This document shows, piece after piece, positions 24,101 to 36,240 of a stretch of DNA of 64,000 nucleotides (position 1 is the stretch's first letter; every line of letters begins with the position of its first letter). The position numbers were made by a program, and so were the translations under genes. The stretch is taken from positions 62,001 through 126,000 of the forward strand of contig QJNS01000017.1 in the NCBI GenBank assembly GCA_004154925.1, in the 5' to 3' direction. Source of the stretch: Monosporascus cannonballus (taxonomy: Eukaryota; Ascomycota; Sordariomycetes; Xylariales). Below the pieces are notes generated by a model. It searched no databases and was not told the origin of the DNA. It saw only the letters and a list, made by a program, of their open reading frames with translations.

Positions 24101-26285
24101 TAACGTAAAATACGTACGAAATAAGGAAAAATAAGTTTATTCGTAAGTGATTAATTATTCCTATACGACCGTTATGTTCGAATCATTTCCGTTCCCTGGA
24201 TTATCATTACTATTAACGTTAGCCCTAATAACTGTTATAATCATTATGCTGACGGAAAAAATAAAGGTAGCCCTAAGTTCCTTTTATATTGCTTAACCCA
24301 GAGTAACGGTAAAAGACGAAAATACTTTACGGATTATAAATATAAGCTCCGCGTATATTCCGTATTAAGAAAATATTATCCGAAACGAATATAAAATATA
24401 AGAAGCCGTATTTAATATAAGACGTTTAACCTCTTTTATAAGTACGTACGACAACTGGCCGGTAAACTGCGAAAGTTTAAGGAAATTAATTACCCGAAAT
24501 ACGTATTATTCTAATCGGAAAAATAATAATATTTTAGCATATAAAAAGGTATTTAGATTATAGAACTAGGTATATAAATATAATTTACCGTTATTGCTGC
24601 GAGGCTATAAAAAGCTAAGTATATATCCGTTAAGGGAGATATTCTGTAAAACCGAAAAGGCTTATTTATAAAGTTATAAAAAAATGTGATTTTGGAAGGC
24701 CGGTAATTAATTTTTTGCTAAAAGGAAATAGGTTTTAGGGTAAATATAAATATATATTTACAAATTTAATAAATATAGCTGGTTTTAAAAATATAAGGCC
24801 CGTTTTATCGTACGAAGCAATTAATAGTTTAAAATTGCTTATAACGATATATATGTAATTACTTGTATTAAAAAATTGTTTTAAGCTTTAATTGTTATTA
24901 CGGTTCAGTTCAACTTAAAGCTTAAAGAATATAATATTATAAACGTTTTTATAAATATTAATTTATTTTACGAAATATATATAAAAATGCCTTTAACATA
25001 TCCGTAATATAACAAGATTTTCCTAATTAAAAAAATATTATATAAATTAAAGGAATTATTTTTGTTATAGTAAAAAGATTTTATTAAAAATTTAAAAAGT
25101 TAAAATATAGCCCCGTTCCTTATAAACTTTATTATTTTATTCGTTAAAAGGTATTTATTTTCTTTTTTATAAACGATATTATTACAGTATATTACGAAAG
25201 AAATTAAAATTTCGTCAATTAATTAATTTAATAAATATAAAAACGGTATACTTTAATAAGGGGTAAAAACTTATAATGGTTTTTCGATATCGAAATAATT
25301 AAAGATAAACGTAATAGGAAAATCTAGTTATTATAATACGATTTTATAAATAAATTAGTTAACTTAATACTTAAAAAAATCTAAATAATTTTTTAAAAAT
25401 ACTTATAACTGGTATTAAGTTATTGCCGAATCCTAATTTGGCTTATTCAGGTTTTGTTAATAAATATTTTAAAAAAAAGCGGTTTTATTTTTTCCGTAAT
25501 AGTTAATACGCGATCCGATATATTTTTTACGGTATCCCGATTTGCTTAATTTAATTTAAACCTTAATAACGTATATTATAAAGCTGCTTACCGAATTATA
25601 TTTAATTGGAACCAAAGCGCTGGTATTATGATTCGGGGGTAAAAATTTATTAAATATCTAAAATAACGCTTTTTTTATAAATAATACGATCGATCGAAAA
25701 AATTTTAAAATTTACGTTATAAAATTATTCGGAAAAATAATAAGATAACGAACGAATAAGTAAAATATAGTAATTATTTTTATAATAAAAACGGAATTAT
25801 TATTTTTTACGTAAGTTATAAAAAAACGTTATTTAGTTTTTAATTAATTAAAGAATTAAAAATTACTTTAAATATAAAACCGTTAAATATATGGTACGAT
25901 AATTAACAAATTATACGGCTTATTAATATTGATATTACCTTATTAATAACGAAATTGCGGTATGTGGATATATATAATTATTAATTATAATAAGTTGTAA
26001 AAAGGAATTTAATTAAAATGGATTATACGCTTATAAGCGATATGCTAGTTAACGGTTTAACAAAAGCTTTATTACGCGAACCCTTTAAATACTTTAAAAA
26101 GTAATTAGGACTAGTGGATATTACGGAAACTTTTGATTAATGGAAGGACGTCCTGCGAAAAATTTTAAAGGAGGAATTGGCTGATTAGGAAGATTTCATC
26201 GCCGGAGGAGAGGTGGAATGGATAGTTATGGCTTTAGGAGTTGTGATAGTTAATACCGTGAATGTTTTAAGGTGTTAAGGGGGTA

Positions 26286-26448
26286 TATCAGCTAGCAGGG
26301 GGTGCTTTAGCACCCTATATACGGAAGATTCCCTCTGATCGGAACATATATGTTCCGGGACTAGATCACCTTAAAGTGCAGTGCGCGTTCTAGAGCATTT
26401 GCAATTAGTGATCAATACAGACATAACTGATGTCCCTTATATCTGACA
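26286..26448 (+). repeat. 3' LTR of the copia element
   Basis: Same 163-bp length as the 5' LTR and ends with an intact CTGACA. RIP-type changes are few and lie near its start, the side facing the coding region. Confidence 0.92.
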
Positions 26449-26625
26449 GCTACAACTGTATTTACGTATATAAAAGGAGGGTTCGTTACCCTCCCCTTTT
26501 ATCTAGGACCTTTCTGAGGTTAAGCAACCTGTTAATACACCTTCTTCAGTTATATGCTTCAGTGTATGATGTCAGGGTCTCATAGCTTGCAACCATCACT
26601 ATATAACCATTGAAGTGAGGGCCAA
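26449..26625 (+). repeat. Family B LTR, right part, with TATA box
   Basis: Continues the LTR interrupted at 20940. It carries TATATAAAAGG (from about 26467), then a GGGTTCGTTA...CCTTTTATCTAG block shared with 43.8 kb and 62.7 kb. This looks like the U3/R boundary of a gypsy-type LTR. It ends around the GGTCTCATA block near 26585. The exact 3' end is uncertain. Confidence 0.65.
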
Positions 26626-26644
26626 GGTCTAGCTACAAGTACAG

Positions 26645-27338
26645 TGATATGTCTCTCTGTCAGTGTTTTGCATATATAGCAGGCCTCTGCCACCTAGATA
26701 AACAGCTAGTTAGAACGTTGACAAACACCCTCACTATCCTGTATTTTAGCAATAACAATGCTCGTACAGCGAGTTTTAAAGCATAAGGAGCGTAACGAAT
26801 CTGCCTCTTTTCACCATCAAAGCCTAATTCATCACCAATTGCTACCACACAAGTGCTGTTCGCCGATTCATTATCCAGCGTACAATAAACGACTTTACTA
26901 TCGATCCCGAAGGAACGTTTGATGGCCAATGCCTCGTCAACGACGTCAGATCCTGTATGTCGTCGAACTAGAGCAGGAAGCCCAAAAAATCGTCCACCTC
27001 TTGAAGTTAACGTCAGTAGAATAGGCGTGGATTCCTATAGAGGTGAATCTTCTTGAGGTCCAGCCATCGAACGTCAGGTGGATCATAACACGCGCCGTGC
27101 TAAGAAGCAACCTTACGGGTGTTATGGCACATTAGTATTCGGCTAACAAGAGTCTGATAATACTCTTTGAGTGAGGTAAGTTAGTGTCCTTGGTAAGTAC
27201 GTCGTTGTATAGCTGTTGACGGCGCCACTGAGGACTATCCACTATCGAGAATGGTAAATTCGATACCGTTAACCAATTGAGGGTAACGGGGTCGTTTAAA
27301 TGCTTATTAAGCCACAAGGAGGCTTGCCGGTGGGCCAC
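26645..27338 (-). pseudogene. hAT-family transposase fragment, frameshifted
   Basis: Minus-strand segments match the hAT transposase core in order. 27338-27132 carries L-P-F-S-I-V-D-S-P-Q-W and then L-P-H-S-K-S-I-I-R. About 27090-27020 carries L-T-F-D-G-W-T-S-R-R-F-T, the first catalytic Asp region. 26929-26660 carries Y-C-T-L-D-N-E-S-A-N, the second Asp and N-x2-N segment, followed by the zone that is C-A-x-H-x-L-N-L in relatives but here reads Y-A-P-Y-A-L-K-L. The frame shifts at least once between 27020 and 26930, and the C-terminal dimerisation domain is missing. Composition is normal, so this copy escaped RIP; truncation and frameshifts killed it. Confidence 0.85.
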
Positions 27339-27640
27339 CTGTTGGTGTGGTCACCAACGGGGACTGATTCAACCGCTAATTCCCCCATACATTCGATAGG
27401 GATCGATCGATGCCGTGCGAACGACGACCCTTGTTCGCACCGGTATCGATCTGGAATTGCCTTCATCCGATCGACACCGTATCGATATCGAACAGCCAGA
27501 ATCCCGTTCCATACCACATCGGTATCGAATTATCGGTGCGGTCCGATGGCTCGATCCGTCGATGCCTTGCTCTGGCTTCGTGACATTATGCCAATCACAT
27601 GTGAGAGGGCACCTCGCATAGTTGATATGATATATATTGC
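27339..27640. repeat. TCGA-rich block beside the hAT fragment
   Basis: About 12 TCGA tetramers lie within roughly 200 bp (27390-27570), often inside GGTATCGAT-like words in both orientations. It sits where the 5' subterminal region of the hAT element would be. Several overlapping reading frames are open here because of the biased composition. I do not call any of them a gene. Confidence 0.4.
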
Positions 27641-27653
27641 CTTGAGACTTTGA

Positions 27654-28417
27654 TCATCCGCGTTGCAGAATGTACCCGTGGTATTGAACTACGCCACCTC
27701 CTTCATTCAGAAGCTCATAACGCATCTTCCACTCCGTGTCTTTGCAATGCAGATCCAAAACTCTTGAGTACCAGTGGACTGGTCTGTGGGTGATGAGTAA
27801 AAAGTGCCCATCGGGTTTGAGAACACGGAGGGCCTAGACAGCTATTAGCGCCTAACAAAACAGGGGGAAGAGTCGTTGTACCTCTCGCACATAGCGACCA
27901 GTATTTTCCTGGACCTCATCTGGGATAGTCCAGGGAGTGCCGTGGATCATAGCATCAAGAGTGCCCTTGTCGAAGGCGACGTCTATCGAGCCAGACGGTA
28001 TCTCGCTCATATCACGAACGTCCATCCATCTCCATTCCATGCTGCCTTCTTCCACGGCCTTAGAATGTCTTTTGGTCATCCGATCGACAATGACCGGGGA
28101 GAAGTCGACGCAGAGCTGATTTTTGTATCCCAACTCAGAGAGATCATACGGTATCGTCTATTTTCAACAGTGAGTATCTACGCCTCACGGTACTTAAGAG
28201 CCGGTTGAGGATTTACGCTGTCCCCTGAGCCCAAGTGAAGTATCCTGGGATTGTTCTCAGGAGGGTGGACCTGGAAAAGATTCTTATCCAGGAATCGCTT
28301 GAGCTCATTGAAGGTCCTGAACCACTCGTGCAACTGAGCGTCTTCTGCTGTGTCCGTGTATTTTCCATCCCAATATTCCGGGCGACTCAGTTGTCTCAAC
28401 TCTTCCTGGGAAGACAT
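27654..28417 (-). CDS. SAM-dependent methyltransferase, eEF1A-KMT-like, three exons
   Basis: A 218-residue protein assembled from exons 28417-28217, 28157-27882 and 27833-27654, with GT-AG introns of 59 bp (28216-28158) and 48 bp (27881-27834), both in phase 0. The start is the ATG at 28417-28415, giving the N-terminus M-S-S-Q-E-E-L expected for the family, followed by E-Y-W-D. Motif I H-L-G-S-G-D-S-T-I-P spans the first intron. V-D-F-S-P-V-I-V (motif II), D-V-R-D-M and A-F-D-K-G-T-L-D-A-M follow in order, then L-K-P-D-G. This Rossmann-fold pattern, notably D-K-G-T-L-D-A, is that of the METTL13/EEF1AKMT4 group, which methylates lysines of translation elongation factor eEF1A. The exact substrate here is inferred. 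The gene is intact and unaffected by RIP, and is divergent from the STAND gene. Confidence 0.88.
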
Positions 28418-28714
28418 AGGTACTTTCGCGAGAAAGAGAGGGAAGTGTTTGGCCAATCAAAGGAGAGAACAAATCCAGAGATCTTAGACGCAGGAGAGTA
28501 ATGGTATTGTTGTTGATTCTTTGAGGCGCCGAGATAGGTGGACTAGGGATGGGATAGGTGGGTACCTAAAGCGGAGTCGCAAAAGACTATGTGATATCTG
28601 GGGTAGCATTAAGTTATTCCTGTCAGGTGGGCAGTCAAAGACTCTGGTAAAACCTAGACGGTCCGCGACCCTTCCGGTTTTTATCCGGTCTCGCGGATGT
28701 CCTCGGGTGCGGGA

Positions 28715-28845
28715 ATGTTACGGCCGCGTCCACCGTAGAAGCTTCCAGTATATAACAGCTGTGAGCACCCAGTTCATTGCTCCCAATGCGATCAATCGTC
28801 AGTCTTTTGCCCTTGGCGTAGTGGTGCGGGGTACAGCCATAACAG
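28715..28845 (-). mobile_element. Small TIR element (MITE family M), copy 1
   Basis: A 131-bp copy related to 55888-56032 and 62540-62674. The ends read ATGTTACGG and CCATAACAG, degenerate forms of GTGTTACGG/CCGTAACAC. The interior shares CAGCTGT, GCGATCA and CTTTTGCCC words with the other copies. It lies between the divergent methyltransferase and STAND genes. No target duplication is visible, and it is the most diverged copy. A longer plus-strand frame over 28521-28883 is chance. Confidence 0.55.
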
Positions 28846-28859
28846 GAAGGTCAGACAAT

Positions 28860-29827
28860 AAGCGCCAGCGGCCTTCGAGTTAACCATATATGGAAAAGGG
28901 CCACTTTAGGCTCGATACGTAGGAAGAATGTCGTTATTATGCGTTAGCAACCATCAACTGTTGTCAGGATTGTCCAGGTTATATATGGTTAGGACAACGC
29001 CTAATTGGCTTAAAGCTGGCAGGAAGCGGTATTGTATATCGGGCTTCAGTACCAAGGATGCGGTTTCGTTGCGATGAATGTGGTTGGCTATCAAGGTTCC
29101 ACTTTCGAAGAGCACAGACTAAAAAAGCAGCTACCGCTTTATTGTGTGAGCTTATCGCACCTGAAGACATAGCAGAGCTCAAAATAAAGGGGCTATATAT
29201 ATACAGATATAGCACGATAAAATCGGGGACCACCGATTACTAAGTAGATAAAACACCCGTCACGCTAATCGTCCCGTACCCATCTACATATTAACGGGAT
29301 ACAACATAGAATTCCCCCTTGCCCCTGTAATAAACTCCAAAGTTTGGCGCTCGAACCGTTGATGGTTCGAGATTACTACGTATTTTACTATATCTGTCGT
29401 ATTCCTACACCCTGCAACCCCCCTTGTGTCGAATCTGAATGGTGCGGGAAAATGTGAGGCCCCACACTATGGCGGGACACTGTCCATTCTCATAACCTGT
29501 AGCGCTGACATGCCGTAAAGGGAATTTTCAATGTTCGTGCATCCTCCGTATAATTAGGACTTTGAAATGACCGTCCGTGCCCGCCTTCGTACCCACTATT
29601 GATGTGACCAACTCGCAGGTGAATATTTACATGTTGAATATTGCAAATATGATTACGACCACTTGGCAGGACTTTGACACTCAGGATAAAATATAATTTC
29701 ATTAATACGCTTCTTCGTCTTATGAGTCTTGATTCTGCCCAGTGCGTTGGTGGCGATCTACACCGTAGTACATTGGCGAAGAGGCAATCTTCTCCTTGGG
29801 TTGAAAAATATCCGAATCTGCCCGACA
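28860..29827. other. Intergenic region before the STAND gene
   Basis: Normal composition. It includes a short open frame, plus 29058-29243, whose start reads M-R-F-R-C-D-E-C-G-W (a C-x2-C pair). I do not recognise it, and with 61 codons it may be chance or a gene remnant. The rest, about 29250-29827, should contain the promoter of the downstream gene; I see no distinct element. Confidence 0.3.
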
Positions 29828-32800
29828 ATGGCACCTTTCTCCGCTTCGTTGAAACATAAGGGAAAGGAAGGGCGTCGCTTACGGGATCGAATTTCGTGGT
29901 GGCGTTCAAAGCCATCCTCAGATGACACCACGGAGGTTCCGGCATCTTCGCACGATGGTCTCGACGTAACCACATCGCCGGGTATACAACTTGATCCCGG
30001 GGCGACAGATACGACTGCGTCTAGCCCCTTCCAGGATGAACTCAGCAATGATGCACCGGATAATGATATCTGGAGCGCCGCGTATAGCGAGGCCGTCCAG
30101 GAATTTAATGAAGAGATAGAGAGGCTTGCAGTTACTGGCAACAAGCTGGAGGACCTACTTCAAAGTCTGAGAGAATCAAGTGACAAGCGGAGCGATTCGC
30201 TATTCAGTAGAGGGCTGAGAAGATTGAAACAGCCTCTCGAAAATGTCAGGCTCGCGCTTGATCTGACAAGTCCCCTTGCTGGCCTCGATCCGACTTTGGC
30301 GGTCACAACCTCGACTACAGCGGTGAAAATCGTAACTGCGGTAACCCACCCCTCCATATTCCAACATTGGCTGTAAAGATTTGGATGTTACGAGAAGCAA
30401 CAGCTGCTAATGAGCTAGCATGGTTAGGTTGCCATAGGGATCTGCGGTGCTGAAGAGAGACTCCAAAGCCACATCGCTGACATGTTGGAAAACGTCACCG
30501 TCATTGACGAGTGCGATAACATTACCCAAGATATGGCCAAAGAAGGCCACATCCATCAAGTGAGTTATGTTCTATCATGCCAATGAAAGCCAGATTCCAC
30601 CTATAAACTCATCGTAACACTAGTGCCGCTCTTGTTACCTTTGCATTACTGACTTACTAAGGCCCTGGTTACGGTGTATAAAGATCTACTTGAATTCTAC
30701 GTTGCTGCAATGAATATATTCAGCAAGGGAGCAGTGACACTTGCGCTCATATCCGAGCAGTTCCATCAGCGGCTACCTCCAATCGTGGCAGAGTTTCTCA
30801 AACACACCAACCTTCTTCGAGAGCGAATTGATAATGCCACGTTTCAACTAGTACAGCACATAAAGGATATGCTTCTCGACAATAAGAGTGAGCTCGATCC
30901 CTCCAAGGAAGAAAGAACTTTCCGAAGCGAATAAACTGACCTTTATAAAGTCAACGAGCTTCTGGGTCTCGATAAACGCAGGATACGGAGTGAATTCCAC
31001 TACAAGATCCGAGATGATGGCAATAGAGATGCCTGTATGGGAGTGATTACACATCCTGTGTTTCAGGACTGGTACAAATCACCCAGACCTCGGCACTTGG
31101 TCTTGCATGGTAATATGGGGAGTGGGAAGACTGTCACCATGTGCTATCTAATCGAGGAATTGCTTCGCCTTAATGATCGTCGGCGGCCGCGTCCCTCAAT
31201 ATGCTATCACTATTGCCGTGCTGACGAGACCGGAAAACTGGTATACATTTACTCTAGTCTCATCCTCCAGTTACTTGACCAACACAAGTCCCTGAAGGTG
31301 GAATTTGAGAAGTGGTACAATGAAGCCGAGAGGTCTGAGTCTTCTGACCCGACGCAATCCGCTCAAGATCTCGGAGATTTCTTCTCTACTCGTGTCCAGA
31401 GCCTCCGGCGGCCACTGTACATCGTGATTGATGGATTTGACGAGTGTGACAGTGAAAATCGGACAGAGCTCGTCAGATTCCTAAACGAGTTATCACGGAA
31501 AACAGAGGAACTGAAAGTTCTGTTGTCGTCTCGGGGCTACGAGGAGGCTATCAAATCCCAGCTTGACGAGATGGTCACGATTTTCCTAGACCCTGACCAG
31601 GAGCGTGACGGGATTATCGCAAGACACCTCGTCCAAAGACACCCCACAGAGATACCACAGACGGTAAAGGAAAGCGTCATCAGCTATCTTACGGAAAAGG
31701 CTCATGGAAGTGCGATTTGGATGAGGCTGACGGTTGACTATATACGAAGGCGGAAGATTACGAAACTTCCTAAGATGAAAACCTTCCTAGAAACACTTCC
31801 GCTGCCCAAGGATCTAGCAAAGTTGTACGGGACACTGTTCGCTCATATGACAGGTGGATACTCGGTAAGAAGTTCAACCTTCCTTAGTTCATAATTGCTC
31901 GATTGTCGCATAAACTACTGAAATAATACTAATCCTTCCGTTCTGTTTGCTACATTGCCCCTGAACTTTCCTTAAAGCGTGGCCACTGACAATTATCCCC
32001 GAACAGGACACCGAACAGCTCGTGACAAGGGGTTTAGAGATATTGGCAGTAGCTCGCAGACCGTTAAGCCTCCTTGAACTGGGTTGGGCTGTGGCGCTGA
32101 GCGATCCAGAGACTTCACCAGCGACCATAGAAGAACTCGCTGAGTCTGTGGACGAAATCCAAATTTTCAATTTGTTGCAGCCCCTTCTTGGCCAAGTTGA
32201 TGTCAAGGACCCGAAAAAGTACCAATTGAGGCTTGTACACCAGTCACTCAGGGAGCTAATCCTGCAGAGTGAACCTAGGAAGTGGAGTCATATTGACAGA
32301 GACAACGGTAAGCGCCCTGAGCTCGCCCGAGAGCAAAGACAAAAAGATTTGGAGGCGGTACTTCTGCGTCTCTCTGTCCAGTACCTCTCATCTGAGGAGT
32401 TCAAACATACCGACCTTTTCTCCTCGGAACAGAAAGCGGTCCAGGTGCTCGAAGAACTACCTGGGATTGGGGTGTTGGATGAGGAGGAAACAGATCCTCA
32501 AGTTGACCGCACTGATGGGAGCACCGAACCCGCTACTTTCGACCCTTCCGATCGTGGCTTCGGAGAATTATATGCGTATTCGGCTTGTTTTTGGCTGGAC
32601 CACTTCAATGGAGCCTCGTCCGGATCTCTCGCTACGCTTCCGGATATCGTGAATCTCTGCAGAGCAGGGTCGAGGACTTTGAGCAACTGGGTTACCATGT
32701 ATTGCCGCCCAGATTGTACGATCACGGCGAAACTTACATTGGACCCTCAATACCTGGACCCGCTTGTCGTCGTGTCTGAATTTGGACCCAGAGTGGCAAT

Positions 32801-33779
32801 GGATCAGCTTCTGGTAGACTATGAGCGGTACACTGAGAGCATGGCGAAGTACTCCAATTGGACCACTGTAGACCAGCTCGATCTTTTGGGAGACGCCACC
32901 CGTCTCGGCGCCATTTTCCTGCATCCCATAATAGGCCCTGAGATCAGGACTATTCATCATCTCGAAAAAGCCATGATTTCTTGGACCCAACCACGGGGGG
33001 ACAGGGAAAAATGGGAGGAATTATTCAGCCGCATACTGCCAACGTTCATGCGCGAGAGATCGTCCAACGACCTTCTGCGTGCGGCCTGCCGCAGCGGGTG
33101 TCTCCCGGTCGTGAAAATGCTATTCGAGGAGGCCGCTCGAAACCCCGCCCTCAAGGTAGATCTTCTGCGAGATAACCAGCCACCAGCAGATAGGCAGGGG
33201 AAAATTCAGTTGCATCTCGGACCCCATCAGTCAGTCGGAGAGGCTGCGGCGCACGGCCATCTGTCCGTAGTGCGCTACCTCCTCGAACAAGACGGCATCG
33301 AGGCTCACATCCGGTACCGTGACGCTCGTGGATTCAACGTGTTTCACAGGCTGGCTGCCCGTTCCTGCAGACCAGAAATGTTTGAGCTTCTAATACCGCG
33401 ATTCAGGGAGGGTGTAGACGAAGTCAACGTCGACAACGACACCCCTCTCGACCTTGTCGTGTTCGGCGAGGACGTGCCGTTTTTGCGCGCCAAGTCAGCG
33501 GAGATCCTTCTAAGGTTGGGAGGGGCGAATGTGAGAGGCGGTTATAAAGGTGAAAATACAGAGTGGGACGAGCCTCTCCGCAGGGCCGCAAGGACCGGCC
33601 AAGCCAGGATGTGTCGGGTTCTGGTCGAACACGGCGGTGAAGACCCTCGCCGCGTTTTGCGCAACGATGGTAGTCGCGGACTCATTGATCCGTTCGTTGA
33701 AATTCTAACTGAGGAGGTGAAAATTCAAACGCTGGATACATTATACTCGCTTGCTGAGACGTACAGGCTGAGAAAATGA
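29828..33779 (+). CDS. NACHT-ankyrin STAND NTPase (fungal NLR-like)
   Basis: Model: exons 29828-30340, 30428-30559, 30662-30887, 30951-31864 and 32007-33779, about 1185 residues. Introns are GT-AG, of 87, 102, 63 and 142 bp. Residues about 70-310 match the helical N-terminal domain common before NACHT in fungal STAND proteins (W-S-A-A-Y opening, V-Y-K-D-L-L-E-F-Y). NACHT follows: Walker A G-N-M-G-S-G-K-T at residues 344-351 and Walker B L-Y-I-V-I-D-G-F-D-E at 446-455. After a winged-helix-like region (R-P-L-S-L-L-E-L-G-W-A-V-A), ankyrin-type repeats cover about 945-1145. Such proteins are signalling switches in heterokaryon incompatibility and defence; the trigger is unknown. The 63-bp intron is a choice: without it, a TAA at 30932-30934 ends the frame, and that codon could be a RIPped CAA. 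Both flanking parts stay in one frame. Confidence 0.85.
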
Positions 33780-36240
33780 TTTTGAGTGGTTATTGGGATA
33801 TACTGCTCAGAAGAGCTAAAAACGTCTTGATATCCTCGTTTTGCACGTAAGAAGTTTACAGGAGTGAAATGAAGGGGTATCTTGTCGATTTTTGTTTTTC
33901 CTACAACTATGAACAAGGGCTATTGTGTCACCCGCAGCGCAGCCGGAGGCCACGAGTGACCTCTTGTTTAGCAATCTTAAACGGCCGATTGAATTATGGA
34001 AAATACTAATTGAGTTGGTGGACGCGCTGCTAAGCTGTAAGAGCCTTTGGCTGCTGTTTGGCTAATCAAGTTAACAATTCTCGCTTGGTGAATTGCGTGA
34101 TAAAGTCCTCGAGGTGCGATGCACGCCCTGGCCGAATAACACGAGAAAGCATAATGCAAAAAGTAAAAGAATGAAGAAGGGATCTCTGACGTAAGAAAAG
34201 CTAAGAATCATAGTAGCTGGCGTTTTGTTATGTTCTTATATGCTGTGGTATAAAGGAGTAGGATGAATAAATTAACAATAAAAAAAAGCGCTGAGGTTCT
34301 ATTGTAAGTCGGTAACCGCGAAGAGCCGAGTGGCTAAGTTGGGGGTTCTAGCGCCTTTGATGCTAGTGGAATAAGAATTATTGCAAGTAGTATACGAGGT
34401 AAACTGCAGGCCGGTGCAAAGTTTGAAGGCCGTTTCTCTTTAGTGGAGACAAGTATAAAGGGTGTGTTTGCCCCTATATTACGCAATCAGACTGTGACGG
34501 ATAATTATCCTCATAAGAATTGAACGTGACAAAGTCTCTGAGGTAGGCTGAGGTTCGCACCCGTCTTAGCTTTTTGACCCTGACTGCAAAAAGGGCATAC
34601 TTTTTTGGGGGTTAAGGTGGCTGCCAAGCCTTCCTGAATTTGTTAGCCTTGATGCTTTATGACCTTTCATCGGATGTGTGCTACGTCTTCGCCTTCCGGA
34701 CGAAAGCTTTCCCAAGTAATGCATGCGATTTAAGACATCTATAAAATCTCGAGAGTACAACTGAAACAATACATGATGCAGCCTCGGCCCTTCTAAGACC
34801 ATCCTCGATGTCGTCTCACGTTCAAATTGGCTCTATCGTGGACACGTATAGTCTATATCCGTGGTTTCCAATACCAGATCTCAGATTGACAGTTTAAATT
34901 CTAGGCATTGCTTCGTATCTAGTGTTTTCAGATTCTGTATATAAGTAGTTCAAGCTATCGAGCCAGTTGTCTTTCCATCCTTCTGGCAGCAGAGAGATTA
35001 ACATTAACCGCCCTCCAGATCGTTCAACATGGGTCAGTTCATGTCCACTGGGGTGTTCGAGCCTACTTGGCTTCCCATTGCTTGATTTCTATTTGTCTTA
35101 ATATCACCCTTTACGATGATGTATCAGAGAGTACCCATCAGGACAGATATGCAACCCAATGCCGTAGCGTCCAAACTCTCAGCGGAGCGGTTACTGCGTG
35201 CGAATTAACTGAGGGCTAACTGCGTTCCTCAACCAGCACCGCATGTGGAAGATCTGGTCGGTAGGGTATATGATATGGATGATCTCAGAGCGACCTCAGG
35301 ACTACCCGCAGGGGACTGCCAGCTACTGCCTCGAATACTCTTCAAGACGACACATCACAAAGAATCCATAGAGGTGAATATCCAATCAAATGCCAGAGCG
35401 TCCTCCGAGCATTCAGCGCAACCGTCGCCGCCAGAGAAGGAGCTGATAGATGAAAGACTTATATTAGCCTCAGAATATACTTAGAACGGTTTGTAGACTT
35501 GGTTAAGAGGACATATAATATTAGTTTGATATTTATTTTAGAATGATTGCGGGGACTATTTATGTAACGATCCTTGCCTTTACTTAAAGTTAGGATATTT
35601 TATATGCAGCGGAGGGATTTGGAATGTAAGGAATATCACGATAAGGAAAATAGTGCATCAACCATCTACTAACGAACAGCGATGTGGCAACGACCCAAAG
35701 AAAGCTCCCTCCGGTTCTTATTCGGGGGATTTCATCCCCAGCGGTTACTTAGGACTGAGCAATGAGTACGGCATAACACCACGCCCCTTCCTCAACACCA
35801 GTCAGGTGCCGACAGGCATGTACGACATACCCTGATCTCAAGAGTAACGTGGAGGGCCATCTTGACAGCCCTTGAAATATAAAAGCCTCTTTCAGTTCGT
35901 GACCTGCGAGTTTCGAGGTCGCCCCATGGTTCGCTGATACTTCAGAAGGGTCTGTCGCAATTATCGACACGTCGTTGCTTGATGACGTTATTCTTGCTTA
36001 TTATACTCAGGACCTTAAGGCAGCCTGGCTCGGCCGGAGCTCCCACAAAAAGGAGTACTTGGCTTATGGCCCTGTCTACAGTTTAGTCTACCACTATGTG
36101 AGGGTCTAAGAGTTTCTCTAAGAATTGAGACAGAAGGTGAGGCTACCCTGCAAAGATTTGTATGGGAAAACGTCCAGGGGAGACTTAAGATGTGTCACAG
36201 AAGATAGAATTAACTATATTCTTTCTATAAAAACCTAACA
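33780..36240. other. Non-coding right half of the gene island
   Basis: About 2.5 kb of normal composition without a confident gene. Open stretches exist at plus 35245-35484 (starting V-E-D-L-V-G-R-V-Y, 79 codons, no upstream ATG in frame), plus 35653-35835 and minus 35970-35749. None resembles a known family, and they may be decayed exons. A Ser/Leu-tRNA-like word near 34320 lacks a matching T-arm. Confidence 0.35.

Larger units (their letters stand above)
20941..26448 (+). mobile_element. Complete but RIPped Ty1/copia retrotransposon
   Basis: A 5,508-bp element with two 163-bp LTRs and GCTAC duplications at 20936-20940 and 26449-26453. Plus-strand domains appear in copia order. The gag knuckle remnant (H-x4-C) is near 22290-22310 and the protease near 22500-22530. 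The integrase C-terminal part is at 23730-23930 (I-Y-E-Y-L-R-N-L-E style block). RT has the YVDD box read as F-I-N-D-I-I at 25166-25183. RNase H and its tail are at 25650-26130, ending near the phrase N-G-L-T-K-A-L. Integrase before RT is diagnostic of copia. Dozens of stops make it dead. Confidence 0.92.

Noticed and set aside
27300..27653. Overlapping long frames on both strands
   Set aside because: They arise from the TCGA-rich biased block, where stops are rare on every frame; no domain is visible.
28521..28883. 120-codon open frame, plus strand
   Set aside because: It overlaps the small TIR element, is Arg-rich by composition, has no family resemblance, and competes with better-supported features.
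34313..34580. Ser/Leu-tRNA-like GCCGAGTGGCTAAG near 34325 and a B-box-like GGTTCGCACCC near 34552
   Set aside because: The two boxes are about 220 bp apart, no T-arm or acceptor stem forms near the first, and the anticodon loop lacks T at position 33. Not a tRNA gene.
35749..35970. 73-codon frame on the minus strand with a plausible-looking N-terminus
   Set aside because: No recognisable family, no splice context supporting extension, and overlap with another frame of similar quality.
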